From the NCBI RefSeq assembly GCF_000442515.1, contig NZ_AQPH01000012.1:1-64000 (forward strand): a stretch of DNA of 64,000 nucleotides. Reading direction: 5' to 3'. The stretch is from Magnetospirillum fulvum MGU-K5 (lineage in GTDB: Bacteria; Pseudomonadota; Alphaproteobacteria; Rhodospirillales; Magnetospirillaceae). The notes under the pieces were generated by a model. That model was not told the origin of the DNA. It saw only the letters and a list, made by a program, of their open reading frames with translations, and did no database searches. Positions 33,744 through 42,726 of this stretch are shown here, one piece after another (within the stretch, counting starts at the first letter, position 1; every line of letters starts with the position of its first letter). A program made the position numbers and the translations under genes.

Positions 33744-34598
33744 TTACAACGGTCGCCCCAAACGCCCGGCGAGGTCCTGAATAAACTGCCATGCCACCCG
33801 GCCTGAGCGGGCGCCGCGCGTCACCGTCCATTCGTTGGCGGCGCGGTGCAATTCGACGGTCTCAATCGGCAAGCGATAGCGGGCGACATAGCCCTCGATG
33901 ATCGACAGATAGGTATCCTGATCGAGGTGGTGGAAGCCCAGCCACAGGCCGAAGCGGTCGGACAGCGAGACCTTTTCCTCGATCGCCTCGCCCGGATTGA
34001 TCGCGGTGGCGCGTTCATTGTCGATCATGTCGCGCGCCATCAGGTGGCGGCGGTTCGATGTGGCATAAAACACGACATTGGCCGGGCGTCCCTCGATGCC
34101 GCCTTCCAGCACCGCCTTCAGCGACTTATAGGCGTCGTCCTGCTGGTCGAATGACAAATCGTCGCAGAACAGGATGAAGCGCCGGTCGCTTTCCTTCAGC
34201 AGGCGCAGGCAGCGGGGCAGGGTGGGAATGTCTTCGCGGTGGATTTCGACCAGGGCCAGCGCCTTGGGGCTTTCGGCATTGATTGTCGCATGAACCGCCT
34301 TGACCAGCGAGGATTTGCCGGTGCCGCGCGCCCCCCACAACAGGGCATTGTTGGCCGGAAGCCCGCGGGCGAAGCGGCGGGTATTGTCGAGCAATTGCTC
34401 GCGCTGGGATTCGATCCCGCGCAACAGCTCGATCTCGACCCGGTTGACGGTGGTGATCGGGTCGAACCTGTCGGGATCGGCATACCACACGAAGGCGTCG
34501 GCGACCGACAGATCCGCCTTCGCCAGCGGCTTGGGCGACAGCCGGTCAAGGGCCTGGGCGATGGAATTCAGGGCCTCAATGGCGGCAATGAAGTTCAT
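33744..34598 (-). CDS. DUF815 family AAA ATPase
   Basis: A 284-residue ATPase of the DUF815 family, found widely in proteobacteria without assigned function. Walker A is WGARGTGKSSLVKA, Walker B is FILFCDDLSFD, and a sensor region YATSNRRHLMARD follows, with a C-terminal lid from DRFGLWLGFHHL. N-terminal residues are helical and likely mediate oligomerisation. The start at 34598 is used; the in-frame extension of 20 residues is Arg/Ser-rich. It sits between the YddA-like gene and cysW, same strand, without an obvious functional link. Confidence 0.9.
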   Translation of the reverse strand: MNFIAAIEALNSIAQALDRLSPKPLAKADLSVADAFVWYADPDRFDPITTVNRVEIELLRGIESQREQLLDNTRRFARGLPANNALLWGARGTGKSSLVKAVHATINAESPKALALVEIHREDIPTLPRCLRLLKESDRRFILFCDDLSFDQQDDAYKSLKAVLEGGIEGRPANVVFYATSNRRHLMARDMIDNERATAINPGEAIEEKVSLSDRFGLWLGFHHLDQDTYLSIIEGYVARYRLPIETVELHRAANEWTVTRGARSGRVAWQFIQDLAGRLGRPL

Positions 34599-34705
34599 GG
34601 GGCGAATCCGGGACAGACTGGACGAGATGCGGGGGCGAAGCCTACCACCCTCAGCCATTCTGGCAAGTCATCAGGCGAAGACATTGGTGTGACGCAAGAT
34701 CGAGA

Positions 34706-35551
34706 TTACTCCTGTGGCTTGCCTTTCCCTTCGACCAGAATCTTCAAAACCACGGTGACCAGGGCCAGCAAGGTCAGAACCGAGGCGGCGGCAAAGGCAC
34801 CCGAGCCGTCATAATCGTGATACAGCAGATCAATATGCAGCGGTAAGGTATTGGTTTCACCGCGAATATGGCCTGACACCACCGAGACTGCGCCGAACTC
34901 ACCCAGCGCCCGGGCGGCACACAGGATCAGGCCATAGAACAACGCCCATTTGATATTGGGCAGGGTTACCGCCAGAAAGGTCCACCAGCCTCCCGCACCG
35001 AGAACCTGGGCCGCTTCCTCTTCCTCGGTGCCCTGAAGCCGCATCAGCGGGATCAGTTCGCGGGCGATGAACGGGCTGGTGACGAACAGAGTGGCGATGA
35101 CGATGCCGGGCACGGCGAACATCACCTTGAGGTCGAGCGTTTCCAGCACTCCGCCCAGTAATCCTGAACTGCCATAGACCATCAGGCAGGCGACACCGGC
35201 GACAATCGGCGACATCGAGAAGGGAAGTTCGACCAGACTGACCAGCCACTTCTTGCCCTGCCAGCGGAACTTGGTGACGGCCCAGGCCACCGACAATCCA
35301 TAGATCGCGTTGATCGGCACCACCACCGCGACGGTGAACAGTGACAGCCACAAGGCCTGAACCGTGTCGGGCGAAGAGACGGTGTGCCACCACGCTTCCC
35401 ACCCCCTGGCGAAGGCGTGGGCAAAGATCACCGCCAGCGGCACCGCCAGCAGCAAAACGCCCAATCCCACCGCCAGTCCGATCAGAACCAGACGTCCCCA
35501 GCCTTTGGACTGGACATGGCGGTGATGCGAAACGGCCATCGAGGGAATCAT
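34706..35551 (-). CDS. cysW: Sulfate/thiosulfate ABC permease CysW
   Basis: A 281-residue inner-membrane permease with about six helices. The coupling loop ELIPLMRLQGTEEEEAAQVLGAGGWWTF and the AARALGEFGAVSVVSGHIRGETNTLPL segment are diagnostic of CysW. The chain imports sulfate or thiosulfate together with CysT, a periplasmic binding protein and CysA. It follows cysT with a 5-nt gap (TGA then ATG). No cysA gene is found in the window; DUF815 follows instead, so the ATPase must be encoded elsewhere. Confidence 0.95.
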   Translation of the reverse strand: MIPSMAVSHHRHVQSKGWGRLVLIGLAVGLGVLLLAVPLAVIFAHAFARGWEAWWHTVSSPDTVQALWLSLFTVAVVVPINAIYGLSVAWAVTKFRWQGKKWLVSLVELPFSMSPIVAGVACLMVYGSSGLLGGVLETLDLKVMFAVPGIVIATLFVTSPFIARELIPLMRLQGTEEEEAAQVLGAGGWWTFLAVTLPNIKWALFYGLILCAARALGEFGAVSVVSGHIRGETNTLPLHIDLLYHDYDGSGAFAAASVLTLLALVTVVLKILVEGKGKPQE

Positions 35552-35556
35552 CGTCG

Positions 35557-36383
35557 TCAGCCCCGTTCCAGATAGCGTTGTTGCCACGCCTGAAGCGCAT
35601 TGGCGGCGACCATCACCAGGAACGAGGCCGCCAGGATCACCGTGGCGATCGCGGCGGCGGCGGCGTAATCGTATTCTTCGAGACGGATATAGATCAGCAA
35701 AGCGGCGATCTCGGTTTCGAACGGACGGTTTCCGGCAATGAAGATCACCGCGCCGAATTCACCCAGACAGCGGGCGAAGGCCAGGGTCGATCCGGCGATC
35801 AAAGCGGGCAGGATCACCGGCAGGATGATCCGGCCAAACACCTGTCGCTCGCTGGCCCCCAGAATCCGCGCCGCTTCCTCGATGTCGGTTTCCAATTCCT
35901 CGATCACCGGCTGCACCGTGCGGACCACGAACGGTAGGCTGGTGAACGCCATCGCGACGGCGATGCCCAGTTGGGCATGGGCAATCTTGATCCCATAGGG
36001 CACCAGCACCTGCCCGAACCAGCCGTTGGAGGCGAAGATCGCGGTCAGTGCGACACCGGCGACGGCGGTGGGCAGGGCGAAGGGCAGGTCGATCAGAGCG
36101 TCGAGCAGGCGGCGGCCGGGGAGTCGTACCGAGCCAGCACCCAGGCGAGCAGCAGGCCCGCCAGGGCATTGAAGATCACCGCCTCGACCGCCGACAGCAG
36201 GGTCACCCGATAGCTGGCCAGGGCGCGCGGCCCGGTGGTGGCGGCGATGAAATCGTGGGCCGACATCCCCCCGGCGTGCAACAACAGGGCTCCGATCGGC
36301 AGCAGGACGATCAGGCCGAGATAGGTGACCGCCAGCCCCAGCGACAGCGAGAAGCCGGGAAGAATTCCCCGTCCAGAGCTCAT
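35557..36383 (-). pseudogene. cysT: Sulfate ABC permease CysT, single-base frameshift
   Basis: Two adjacent frames together make a normal CysT of about 275 residues. The first frame (36383 to about 36120) has GFSLSLGLAVTYLGLIVLLP and GLLLAWVLARYD. The other frame continues with GRRLLDALIDLPFALPTAV, the coupling loop ETDIEEAARILGASERQVF and CLGEFGAVIFIAGN down to a stop at 35557. One base is missing near 36118-36124 (coding GACTCCCC where GACTTCCCC-like is expected). Either a true frameshift or a sequencing error. The start overlaps the binding-protein gene by 4 nt. Confidence 0.87.
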
Positions 36384-37390
36384 TTCTTCTCGAACACCTG
36401 ATCGAGAATGCCGCCCTCGGCAAAGTGAATTTTGCGGATGTTATCCCAGCCGCCGAACAGCTCGACGGTGTAGAGACGGACATTCGGGAATTGCGCCTTG
36501 TACTTCTCGGCGATCTTGGGGTTGCTCACCCGGTTATAGTTCTTGGCCAGGATGTCCTGGGCCTCGTCGGAATAGAGGTAGCCGAGATAGGCCGAGGCGA
36601 TTTTGCGCGATCCGCGCTTTTCGGCGACCTTGTCGACCACCGCCACCGGGAATTCGGCCAACAGACTGACCGGCGGAATCACCACCTCGACCTTGTCGGT
36701 GCCGTATTCTTTCTGTATTCCCTTGACCTCGGCTTCGAAGCTGATCAGCACGTCGCCGGTCTCGCGTTCAACAAAGGTGGTGGTGGCTCCGCGTCCCCCG
36801 GTGTCGAACACCGGCACGTTGGCGAGCAGGCGGCGGATGAAATCCTTGGCCTGAACCTGATCGCCGCCGAATTTTTCCAGCGCGAAGGCATAAGCGGCCA
36901 GATAGGTATAACGCGCATTGCCCGAGGTCTTGGGATTGGGGAACACGACCTTGACATCGGAGCGGACCAGATCGTCCCAGCTCTTGATGTTCTTGGGGTT
37001 GCCCTTGCGCACCAGGAAGGCGGGCAGGGAATAAAACGGCGATGCGGAATTGGGGTAGGCCTGCTGCCAATCGGCGCGGACAAAGCCCTTGTCGGCGAGG
37101 ACCTGAACGTCGGTGACCTGATTGAAGGTCACCACGTCGGCCGGGAGTCCTTCGAGGATCGATCGGGCCTGTTTCGACGAGCCGCCATGCGACTGCTTCA
37201 CCTCAATTGATTGTCCGGTGTCCTTGCGCCACTTGGCCTGGAACGCCGGGTTGATCTGGGCGAACAGCTCGCGCGAGATATCGTAAGAGACGTTCAGGAT
37301 ATCTGCCGGGACCTTGTCTTCGGCCTGCGCCGCTCCTGTTCCCAGCGACAGGGTGAGAATCAGGGCGGCGGCGAGCGTCCGTGTCTTCAT
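36380..37390 (-). CDS. sbp: Periplasmic sulfate-binding protein
   Basis: A 336-residue sulfate-binding protein (Sbp/CysP family). The signal peptide ends in AAQA, followed by ILNVSYDISRELFAQINPAF, HGGSSKQARSILEGLPADVV, FPNPKTSGNARYTYLA and the C-terminal FAEGGILDQVF, all standard. It captures sulfate or thiosulfate for CysT and CysW. As first gene of the set its promoter lies in 37391-37480, an AT-rich patch. The pair with frameshifted cysT may make the importer non-functional if the frameshift is real. Confidence 0.95.
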   Translation of the reverse strand: MKTRTLAAALILTLSLGTGAAQAEDKVPADILNVSYDISRELFAQINPAFQAKWRKDTGQSIEVKQSHGGSSKQARSILEGLPADVVTFNQVTDVQVLADKGFVRADWQQAYPNSASPFYSLPAFLVRKGNPKNIKSWDDLVRSDVKVVFPNPKTSGNARYTYLAAYAFALEKFGGDQVQAKDFIRRLLANVPVFDTGGRGATTTFVERETGDVLISFEAEVKGIQKEYGTDKVEVVIPPVSLLAEFPVAVVDKVAEKRGSRKIASAYLGYLYSDEAQDILAKNYNRVSNPKIAEKYKAQFPNVRLYTVELFGGWDNIRKIHFAEGGILDQVFEKK

Positions 37391-37648
37391 CGCAATTTCT
37401 CCATGAGGTCGGGGGCCAGCATACGGGGATGGAGAAATTTAACTCAACAAAAATGTTTGATCATAATTAACAACAGTTTTCAGATGTAAATCTGAGCGCG
37501 AAGCGTTTGCCCAATCTGGCCGCGTCGGTGGTGGGTGAGGGGGGGGAGTCCCGATTGCGTGCCGGAAGACGCGGGCGAGGCGGTCTGGTTCCGCGGGTAT
37601 CCTTTGGATGGAAACGGTTCTAGGATGGCGCGGAAAGGAGCGCGATCA

Positions 37649-37843
37649 ATGACGATGTCCGGTGAGGTGCTGTTCGAATTCCGCCGGGTCGGTGCGCTGG
37701 TGAAGGTCACCGCCTTTCACGTTCCCTCCTTGACCGAAATCTCGATCTCGGGTCCGGCCAGTGCCGGTGAGGCGATGTTGCGGACTCAGGCGCTGCGACG
37801 GCTGGAATACGTTCTGGCGAAAAAAGCGGCGGAGAAATCATAA
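37649..37843 (+). CDS. Small conserved protein (64 aa), unknown function
   Basis: A 64-residue protein with ribosome site AAAGGAG 9 nt before the ATG. The sequence MTMSGEVLFEFRRVGALVKV followed by SISGPASAGEAMLRTQALRR and LEYVLAKK reads like a conserved small alphaproteobacterial family (I believe DUF6898, from memory only). No membrane segment. A symmetric terminator follows immediately. The 114-codon upstream extension of the frame is unlikely. It stands alone between the sulfate operon (divergent) and mucR (convergent). Confidence 0.7.
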   Translation: MTMSGEVLFEFRRVGALVKVTAFHVPSLTEISISGPASAGEAMLRTQALRRLEYVLAKKAAEKS

Positions 37844-37846
37844 AAA

Positions 37847-37877
37847 AACCCGGAGGCTTGCGCGGCTCCGGGTTTTT
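37847..37877. terminator. Bidirectional intrinsic terminator between the small gene and mucR
   Basis: AACCCGGAG and CTCCGGGTT form a 9-bp stem with a 10-nt loop, flanked by A-rich sequence on the left and five T on the right. It can end the small plus-strand gene and, read in reverse, mucR. Confidence 0.82.
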
Positions 37878-37898
37878 CGTGGTGGGGGAAAAATCGCT

Positions 37899-38360
37899 CT
37901 AACGACGTCCACGGCGGGGCGGCGGAGTCTCGTCGACCGGATCGGCGGCCTTGCGGCCCAGACCGATCTTCTTGGCGAAATCGGACCGCTGGGCGGCGTA
38001 ATTGGGGGCAACCATCGGGTAATCGGGGGGAAGACCCCATTTGGCCCGATATTCGTCCGGCGTGATGTTGTAGGTGGTGCGAAGATGCCGCTTCAGCATC
38101 TTCAGCTTCTTACCGTCTTCAAGGCAGATGATGTAATCGGGCGTCACCGACCGCTTGATCGCGATGGCGGGCTTGGGCGTCTCAGGCTTTATCTCGGGCT
38201 GGCCGCCATCAAGAGAGGATAGCGAGCCATAAACGGTATTGATGAGGTCAGGCAATTGTCCAGCAGGCACCGGGTTCTTGCCGACATAGGCAGCGACCAC
38301 GTCGACTGCCATACGGAGCAGATCGTCGCGATTGGTCTTTTCCTGGCTTGTGTCACTCAT
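37899..38360 (-). CDS. mucR: MucR/Ros family zinc-finger transcriptional regulator
   Basis: A 153-residue MucR/Ros regulator. The prokaryotic zinc finger region reads IICLEDGKKLKMLKRHLRTT, followed by YNITPDEYRAKWGLPPDYPMVAP, the near-invariant MucR signature. The N-terminal helix DLLRMAVDVVAAYVGKN is the oligomerisation segment. MucR proteins are global, H-NS-like silencers controlling exopolysaccharide, motility and cell cycle genes in alphaproteobacteria. Here the second zinc-ligand His positions partly differ from Ros (TTYN), as in many MucR. Stand-alone gene with 333 nt upstream. Confidence 0.95.
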   Translation of the reverse strand: MSDTSQEKTNRDDLLRMAVDVVAAYVGKNPVPAGQLPDLINTVYGSLSSLDGGQPEIKPETPKPAIAIKRSVTPDYIICLEDGKKLKMLKRHLRTTYNITPDEYRAKWGLPPDYPMVAPNYAAQRSDFAKKIGLGRKAADPVDETPPPRRGRR

Positions 38361-38693
38361 CTTTTTATCCGACCAGATATCGTTGGTACGTTGGAATCAA
38401 TGAATGCATGTTGGACCATCCTTGTCAATTCGAAACTGTTTGACGCGAGTAACGAATTCTTGTGACATTCGTCTCAATCAGTAATCGCGATCGCCCCTGA
38501 CTGCGAATTGGTCAGACACACTGTCCGGTTCGGACTTAACTATTAAGGCGGAAGTAAGGCGGATTTCCTTCGTGGCAATTCCCGGAGCGCCAGCCCCCAT
38601 TCCCACGCATTCCCCAGCGGCTGGTGGCGCATTGGCAAAACGTTGCGACATATGGTATCTACCCCAATCCATAGGATTGTCAGGATCGAGTCG
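38361..38693. other. Divergent non-coding region mucR / rpiB
   Basis: 333 nt without a gene. The first 110 nt are AT-rich and should contain the mucR promoter; MucR genes are often autoregulated through AT-rich sites, so binding here is plausible. A weak inverted repeat CTGAC/GTCAG lies near 38500-38518. The rpiB ribosome site AGGA is near 38682. I see no other structure. Confidence 0.45.
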
Positions 38694-39143
38694 ATGACCC
38701 AGCGCACCCTCGCTCTCGCTTCGGACCATGGCGGTGTTGAGTTGAAGACGCTGCTTGCGGCCGATCTGCCCAGTCTTGGCTGGCGCGGTCTCGACCTCGG
38801 CACCGACGGTTCCGCCTCGGTCGATTATCCCGATTTCGCGTTGAAACTGGCTCTGGCCCTGAAAACGGGCGAGGCCGATCTCGGTCTCTTGATCTGTGGC
38901 TCGGGCATCGGGATCTCGATTGCCGCCAACCGCCACGCCCATATCCGCGCCGCCTTGGTCCATGACGGGTACGGCGCGAAGATGTGCCGTCAGCACAATG
39001 ACGCCAACGTTCTGGTGCTGGGTGGACGCACGATCGGCCCCGAAGTCGCCCGCGACTGTCTGAAGATTTTCCTGGAGACACCGTTCGAAGGCGGCCGTCA
39101 TGCCCGCCGGGTGGCGAAACTGTCCGAATACGGCGAAAAATAG
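38694..39143 (+). CDS. rpiB: Ribose 5-phosphate isomerase B
   Basis: A 149-residue RpiB. ASDHGGVELKT holds the substrate-binding DHGG, LICGSGIGISIAANR has the catalytic Cys, and HNDANVLVLGGRTIG the conserved tail. It interconverts ribose-5-P and ribulose-5-P. It lies immediately upstream of glyA, the common rpiB-glyA arrangement in alphaproteobacteria, feeding the nrdR-rib block. ATG at 38694 is preferred to an upstream in-frame start at 38643. Confidence 0.96.
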   Translation: MTQRTLALASDHGGVELKTLLAADLPSLGWRGLDLGTDGSASVDYPDFALKLALALKTGEADLGLLICGSGIGISIAANRHAHIRAALVHDGYGAKMCRQHNDANVLVLGGRTIGPEVARDCLKIFLETPFEGGRHARRVAKLSEYGEK

Positions 39144-39200
39144 TCTCCGCGATTCCGTTCGTTCCCGTGTTCAAACCTCCTTCTGCTCGAAAGAGATCCG

Positions 39201-40484
39201 ATGTCCAGCCTTTCCCCCTCCGCTTTCTTTTCCGCTTCTCTGGCCAGCCGCGATCCCGATATCGCCGCCGCCGTCGCTCACGAGCTTGAGCGTCAGCAGG
39301 GCCAGATCGAACTGATCGCCTCGGAAAACATCGTTTCCCGGGCCGTGCTTGAGGCTCAGGGCACCGTCCTGACCAACAAGTACGCCGAAGGCTATCCCGG
39401 CAAGCGGTATTACGGCGGCTGTGAGTTCGTCGATGTCGTCGAGCGTCTGGCGATCGAACGCGCCTGTGCTCTGTTCGGCTGCACCTATGCCAACGTCCAG
39501 CCCAATTCCGGCTCGCAGGCCAATCAGGGCGTGTTCATGGCTCTGACCCAGCCGGGCGATACCATCATGGGAATGTCGCTGGATGCCGGCGGTCACCTCA
39601 CCCACGGCGCCGGTCCCAACCAGTCGGGCAAGTGGTTCAAGGCGGTGCAGTACGGCGTGCGCCAGCAGGACGCCCAGATCGATTATTCCGAGGTCGAGGC
39701 GCTGGCCCGCACCCATCGCCCCAAGCTGATCATCGCCGGTGGTTCGGCCTATCCGCGTGAGATCGACTTCGCCCGCTTCCGCGCCATCGCCGACGAGGTC
39801 GGGGCCTATTTCATGGTCGATATGGCTCACTTCGCCGGTCTGGTTGCCGGTGGCGTCTATCCGAACCCGCTGCCCCACGCCCACGTCGTCACCACCACCA
39901 CCCACAAGACCCTGCGCGGTCCGCGTGGCGGCATGATCCTGTCCAACGATGCCGATCTGGGCAAGAAGATCAATTCGGCGATCTTCCCGGGCATCCAGGG
40001 CGGCCCGTTGATGCATGTGATCGCCGGTAAGGCGGTTGCGTTCGGCGAGGCGCTGACCCCCGAGTTCAAGCTGTACGCCCGTCAGGTTGTCGACAATGCC
40101 CGCGTGCTGGCCGACACCCTGGTTCGTCGTGGCCTCGATATCGTTTCTGGCGGCACCGATTCGCACCTGATGCTGGTCGATCTGCGTCCGAAGAAGCTGA
40201 CCGGCAAGGCGGCCGAGGCCAGCCTGGAGCGGGCGGGGATGACCTGCAACAAGAACGGCATTCCCTTCGACCCGGAAAAGCCGACGATCACCTCCGGTGT
40301 GCGGCTCGGTACCCCGGCGGCGACCACCCGTGGGTTCGGCGTCGAGGAATTCCGTCAGGTCGGCGAATTGATCGGCGACGTGCTCGACGGTCTGGTGCAG
40401 AACCCCGACAACAACGCGGAAGCCGAGGCCCGTGCCCGTGCCGAAGTGACCGCGCTGTGCCGCCGTTTCCCGATCTACAGCTAA
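39201..40484 (+). CDS. glyA: Serine hydroxymethyltransferase
   Basis: A 427-residue PLP enzyme making glycine and 5,10-methylene-THF from serine. [33 protein letters not shown], the PLP lysine in [14 protein letters not shown] and the C-terminal [11 protein letters not shown] are all present, with normal length. It sits in the rpiB-glyA-nrdR-ribD order. A GC-rich 11-bp hairpin separates it from nrdR. Confidence 0.97.
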   Translation: MSSLSPSAFFSASLASRDPDIAAAVAHELERQQGQIELIASENIVSRAVLEAQGTVLTNKYAEGYPGKRYYGGCEFVDVVERLAIERACALFGCTYANVQPNSGSQANQGVFMALTQPGDTIMGMSLDAGGHLTHGAGPNQSGKWFKAVQYGVRQQDAQIDYSEVEALARTHRPKLIIAGGSAYPREIDFARFRAIADEVGAYFMVDMAHFAGLVAGGVYPNPLPHAHVVTTTTHKTLRGPRGGMILSNDADLGKKINSAIFPGIQGGPLMHVIAGKAVAFGEALTPEFKLYARQVVDNARVLADTLVRRGLDIVSGGTDSHLMLVDLRPKKLTGKAAEASLERAGMTCNKNGIPFDPEKPTITSGVRLGTPAATTRGFGVEEFRQVGELIGDVLDGLVQNPDNNAEAEARARAEVTALCRRFPIYS

Positions 40485-40498
40485 TCTGTCCTGACTTC

Positions 40499-40524
40499 GG
40501 GCGGGGGCCGTCCGGTCCCCGCCC
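40499..40524 (+). terminator. GC-rich hairpin between glyA and nrdR
   Basis: GGGCGGGGGCC pairs over 11 positions (one G-T) with GGTCCCCGCCC around a 4-nt loop. No U-tract follows, so it may only slow or partly stop transcription, or protect the glyA mRNA end, while nrdR-rib genes continue downstream. Confidence 0.4.
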
Positions 40525-40544
40525 CGCCTTGCGCGGAGAATCCC

Positions 40545-41006
40545 ATGCGTTGCCCGTTTTGTGGACACGACGATACTCAGGTAAAGGATTCCCGCCCAAC
40601 CGAGGATAATTCGGCGATTCGCCGCCGCCGGTCCTGTCCGGCCTGCGGGTCGCGCTTCACCACCTTCGAGCGGGTGCAGATCCGCGATCTGGTGGTGGTG
40701 AAAAAGGATGGCGACCGGGTTCCTTTCGATCGCGACAAGCTGCTGCGCTCGATCGGAATCGCGTTGCGCAAGCGTCCGGTCGAAGAAGATCAGATCGAGC
40801 GGATCGTCAACGGCATCCACCGCCGCCTGGAAAGCATCGGCGAGAACGAAGTCCCCTCCAAATTCATCGGCGAACTGGTGATGGAGGTGCTGATGGACCT
40901 CGACAAGGTCGCCTATGTCCGTTACGCCTCGGTGTACCGCAATTTCCGCGAAGCCAAGGACTTCGAGGAATTCCTGGGGAAGATGATTGGCCCACCCGCC
41001 GACTGA
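40545..41006 (+). CDS. nrdR: Transcriptional repressor NrdR
   Basis: A 153-residue NrdR. The zinc ribbon is formed by CPFCG and CPACG with [16 protein letters not shown] between; the ATP-cone domain follows ([37 protein letters not shown]). It senses dATP/ATP and represses ribonucleotide reductase genes by binding NrdR boxes. No nrd gene is in the window. The final codons overlap the likely start of ribD by 20 nt. Confidence 0.97.
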   Translation: MRCPFCGHDDTQVKDSRPTEDNSAIRRRRSCPACGSRFTTFERVQIRDLVVVKKDGDRVPFDRDKLLRSIGIALRKRPVEEDQIERIVNGIHRRLESIGENEVPSKFIGELVMEVLMDLDKVAYVRYASVYRNFREAKDFEEFLGKMIGPPAD

Positions 41007-42114
41007 GCCCAATCGGGCCGAGACCGATCGTGCCCATATGCGTGCCGCGCTGGCCCTGGCCCGGCGCGGTCTCGGCGAAGTATGGCCCAACCCTGCCGTC
41101 GGCTGCGTCATTGTCGCTGCCGGGCGTGTCGTCGGACGCGGCTGTACCGCCGCCGGGGGACGCCCCCATGCCGAAACCGAGGCGCTGGCAATGGCGGGCG
41201 ACGCGGCGCGCGGCGCCACCGCTTATGTCACCCTGGAACCCTGTGCTCATCATGGCAAGACCCCGCCCTGTGCCGAGGCGCTGATCGCGGCCGGGATCGT
41301 CCGGGTGGTGTCGGCCCTGCGCGATCCCGATCCCCGCGTGTCGGGTCGTGGCGTCGAGATCCTGCGCCGCGCCGGAGTGAGTGTGGTCGAAGGCGTGCTG
41401 GAGGCCGAGGCTCGCGATCTCAATGCCGGGTTCCTGTCCCGGATCGAGCAGGGGCGGCCGCTGGTGACGCTTAAGCTGGCCAGCACATTGGACGGCCGCA
41501 TCGCCACCCATACCGGCGAAAGCCGCTGGATCACCGGCCCCGCCGCCCGCGCCCATGCCCATCTTCTGCGGGCCGAGAACGACGCGGTGATGATCGGCAG
41601 CGGGACCGCGCTTGCCGACGATCCCGAACTGACCTGCCGTCTGCCCGGCTTGGGCGCGCGCTCTCCGGTGCGGATCGTGTTCGATGGCCGCCTGCGGATG
41701 CCGCTGACTCATCGTCTTGCCGCCACCGCCGAAGATATCCCCACCTGGGTGGTGACCCTGGCCGGAGGCGACCGCAACCGCGCTCGGGCTTTTGCCGCCG
41801 CCGGGATCGAGTTGTTCGAATGCCCGCCCGGCCCCGATGGCGCGGTCGATCCGGTCGCGGCGCTGACGGCGCTGGGCTCGGCCGGGTTGACCCGGATCCT
41901 GGTGGAGGGTGGCGCTCACCTGGCCGCCGCGCTGCTCCGGGCCGATCTGGTTGACCGCTTGATCTGGTTCCGAGCCGCCCGGATGATCGGTGGCGACGGT
42001 CTGGCCGCCCTGGTCGGCTTTGGCATTGACCGCCTGTCGCAAACGCCGCGTTTTGGCCGGGTTGATATCAGCACGGTCGGCGACGACGTGATGGAAACCT
42101 ATTCCCGCATCTAA
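40987..42114 (+). CDS. ribD: Bifunctional riboflavin deaminase/reductase RibD
   Basis: A 375-residue RibD. The deaminase half has PHAETEAL and [12 protein letters not shown] (zinc-binding His and two Cys), the reductase half [21 protein letters not shown] and [14 protein letters not shown]. It performs steps 2 and 3 of riboflavin synthesis. The start is uncertain: a TTG at 40987 gives the normal N-terminal helix length, while ATG 41038 ([11 protein letters not shown]) would trim 17 residues. It overlaps nrdR and leads into ribE with a 14-nt gap. Confidence 0.95.
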   Translation: MAHPPTEPNRAETDRAHMRAALALARRGLGEVWPNPAVGCVIVAAGRVVGRGCTAAGGRPHAETEALAMAGDAARGATAYVTLEPCAHHGKTPPCAEALIAAGIVRVVSALRDPDPRVSGRGVEILRRAGVSVVEGVLEAEARDLNAGFLSRIEQGRPLVTLKLASTLDGRIATHTGESRWITGPAARAHAHLLRAENDAVMIGSGTALADDPELTCRLPGLGARSPVRIVFDGRLRMPLTHRLAATAEDIPTWVVTLAGGDRNRARAFAAAGIELFECPPGPDGAVDPVAALTALGSAGLTRILVEGGAHLAAALLRADLVDRLIWFRAARMIGGDGLAALVGFGIDRLSQTPRFGRVDISTVGDDVMETYSRI

Positions 42115-42128
42115 CAGAGGACGGACCC

Positions 42129-42722
42129 ATGTTCACCGGCATCGTCACCGCGCTTGGCGAGGTGAAGCGGGTGGTTCGCGGCGAGGGCCGCGAGACCCGT
42201 TTCGAGATTTCCAGCGGCTTTGATCCCGCAGGCATCGCCATCGGCGCTTCGATCGCTCATAACGGCGTCTGTCTGACCGTGGTCGAAACCGGACCGGGCT
42301 GGCATGCCGTCGAGGTTTCGGGGGAAACTCTGTCGAAGACCACCCTGGGCGGCTGGGTCACCGGCAGCCGGGTCAATCTCGAACGTTCGCTGCGGATGGG
42401 CGACGAAATGGGCGGCCACATCGTGTCGGGCCATGTCGACGGCGTTGCCCGTGTCGCCGAGATGCGCCCGGACGGCCAGTCGATGCGCTTTGTGTTCGAG
42501 ACCCCGGCGGCGCTGTCGCATTTCGTCGCGCCCAAGGGGTCGGTGGCGCTCGATGGCGTCTCGCTGACCGTCAACGAGGTTGAAGGCGACCGCTTCGGGG
42601 TCAATATCATCCCGCATACCCAATCCGTGACCACCTTTGGCCTGTACCGGCCCGGGGATACGGTCAATCTGGAAATCGACATGCTTGCGCGCTATGTTGC
42701 GCGCCTGCTGCAAAGGGAATAG
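42129..42722 (+). CDS. ribE: Riboflavin synthase alpha chain
   Basis: A 197-residue riboflavin synthase made of two similar lumazine-binding repeats (about 1-97 and 98-190): MFTGIVTALGEV, GVCLTVVE, SGHVDGVARV and LDGVSLTVNEV. It dismutates 6,7-dimethyl-8-ribityllumazine to riboflavin. The stop codon lies 4 nt before the GTG of the next rib gene. No FMN riboswitch is seen upstream of the rib genes, so the operon appears to be constitutively expressed or controlled otherwise. Confidence 0.96.
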   Translation: MFTGIVTALGEVKRVVRGEGRETRFEISSGFDPAGIAIGASIAHNGVCLTVVETGPGWHAVEVSGETLSKTTLGGWVTGSRVNLERSLRMGDEMGGHIVSGHVDGVARVAEMRPDGQSMRFVFETPAALSHFVAPKGSVALDGVSLTVNEVEGDRFGVNIIPHTQSVTTFGLYRPGDTVNLEIDMLARYVARLLQRE

Positions 42723-42726
42723 CTCC

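Noticed and set aside
39171-41219. 682-codon frame opposite glyA, nrdR and the start of ribD
   Set aside because: All three plus-strand genes are certain and fully motif-supported; the antisense frame has no recognisable domain.
40485-42130. FMN riboswitch upstream of the rib genes
   Set aside because: The gaps ahead of nrdR, ribD and ribE are too short or fully coding and lack the conserved RFN helices.
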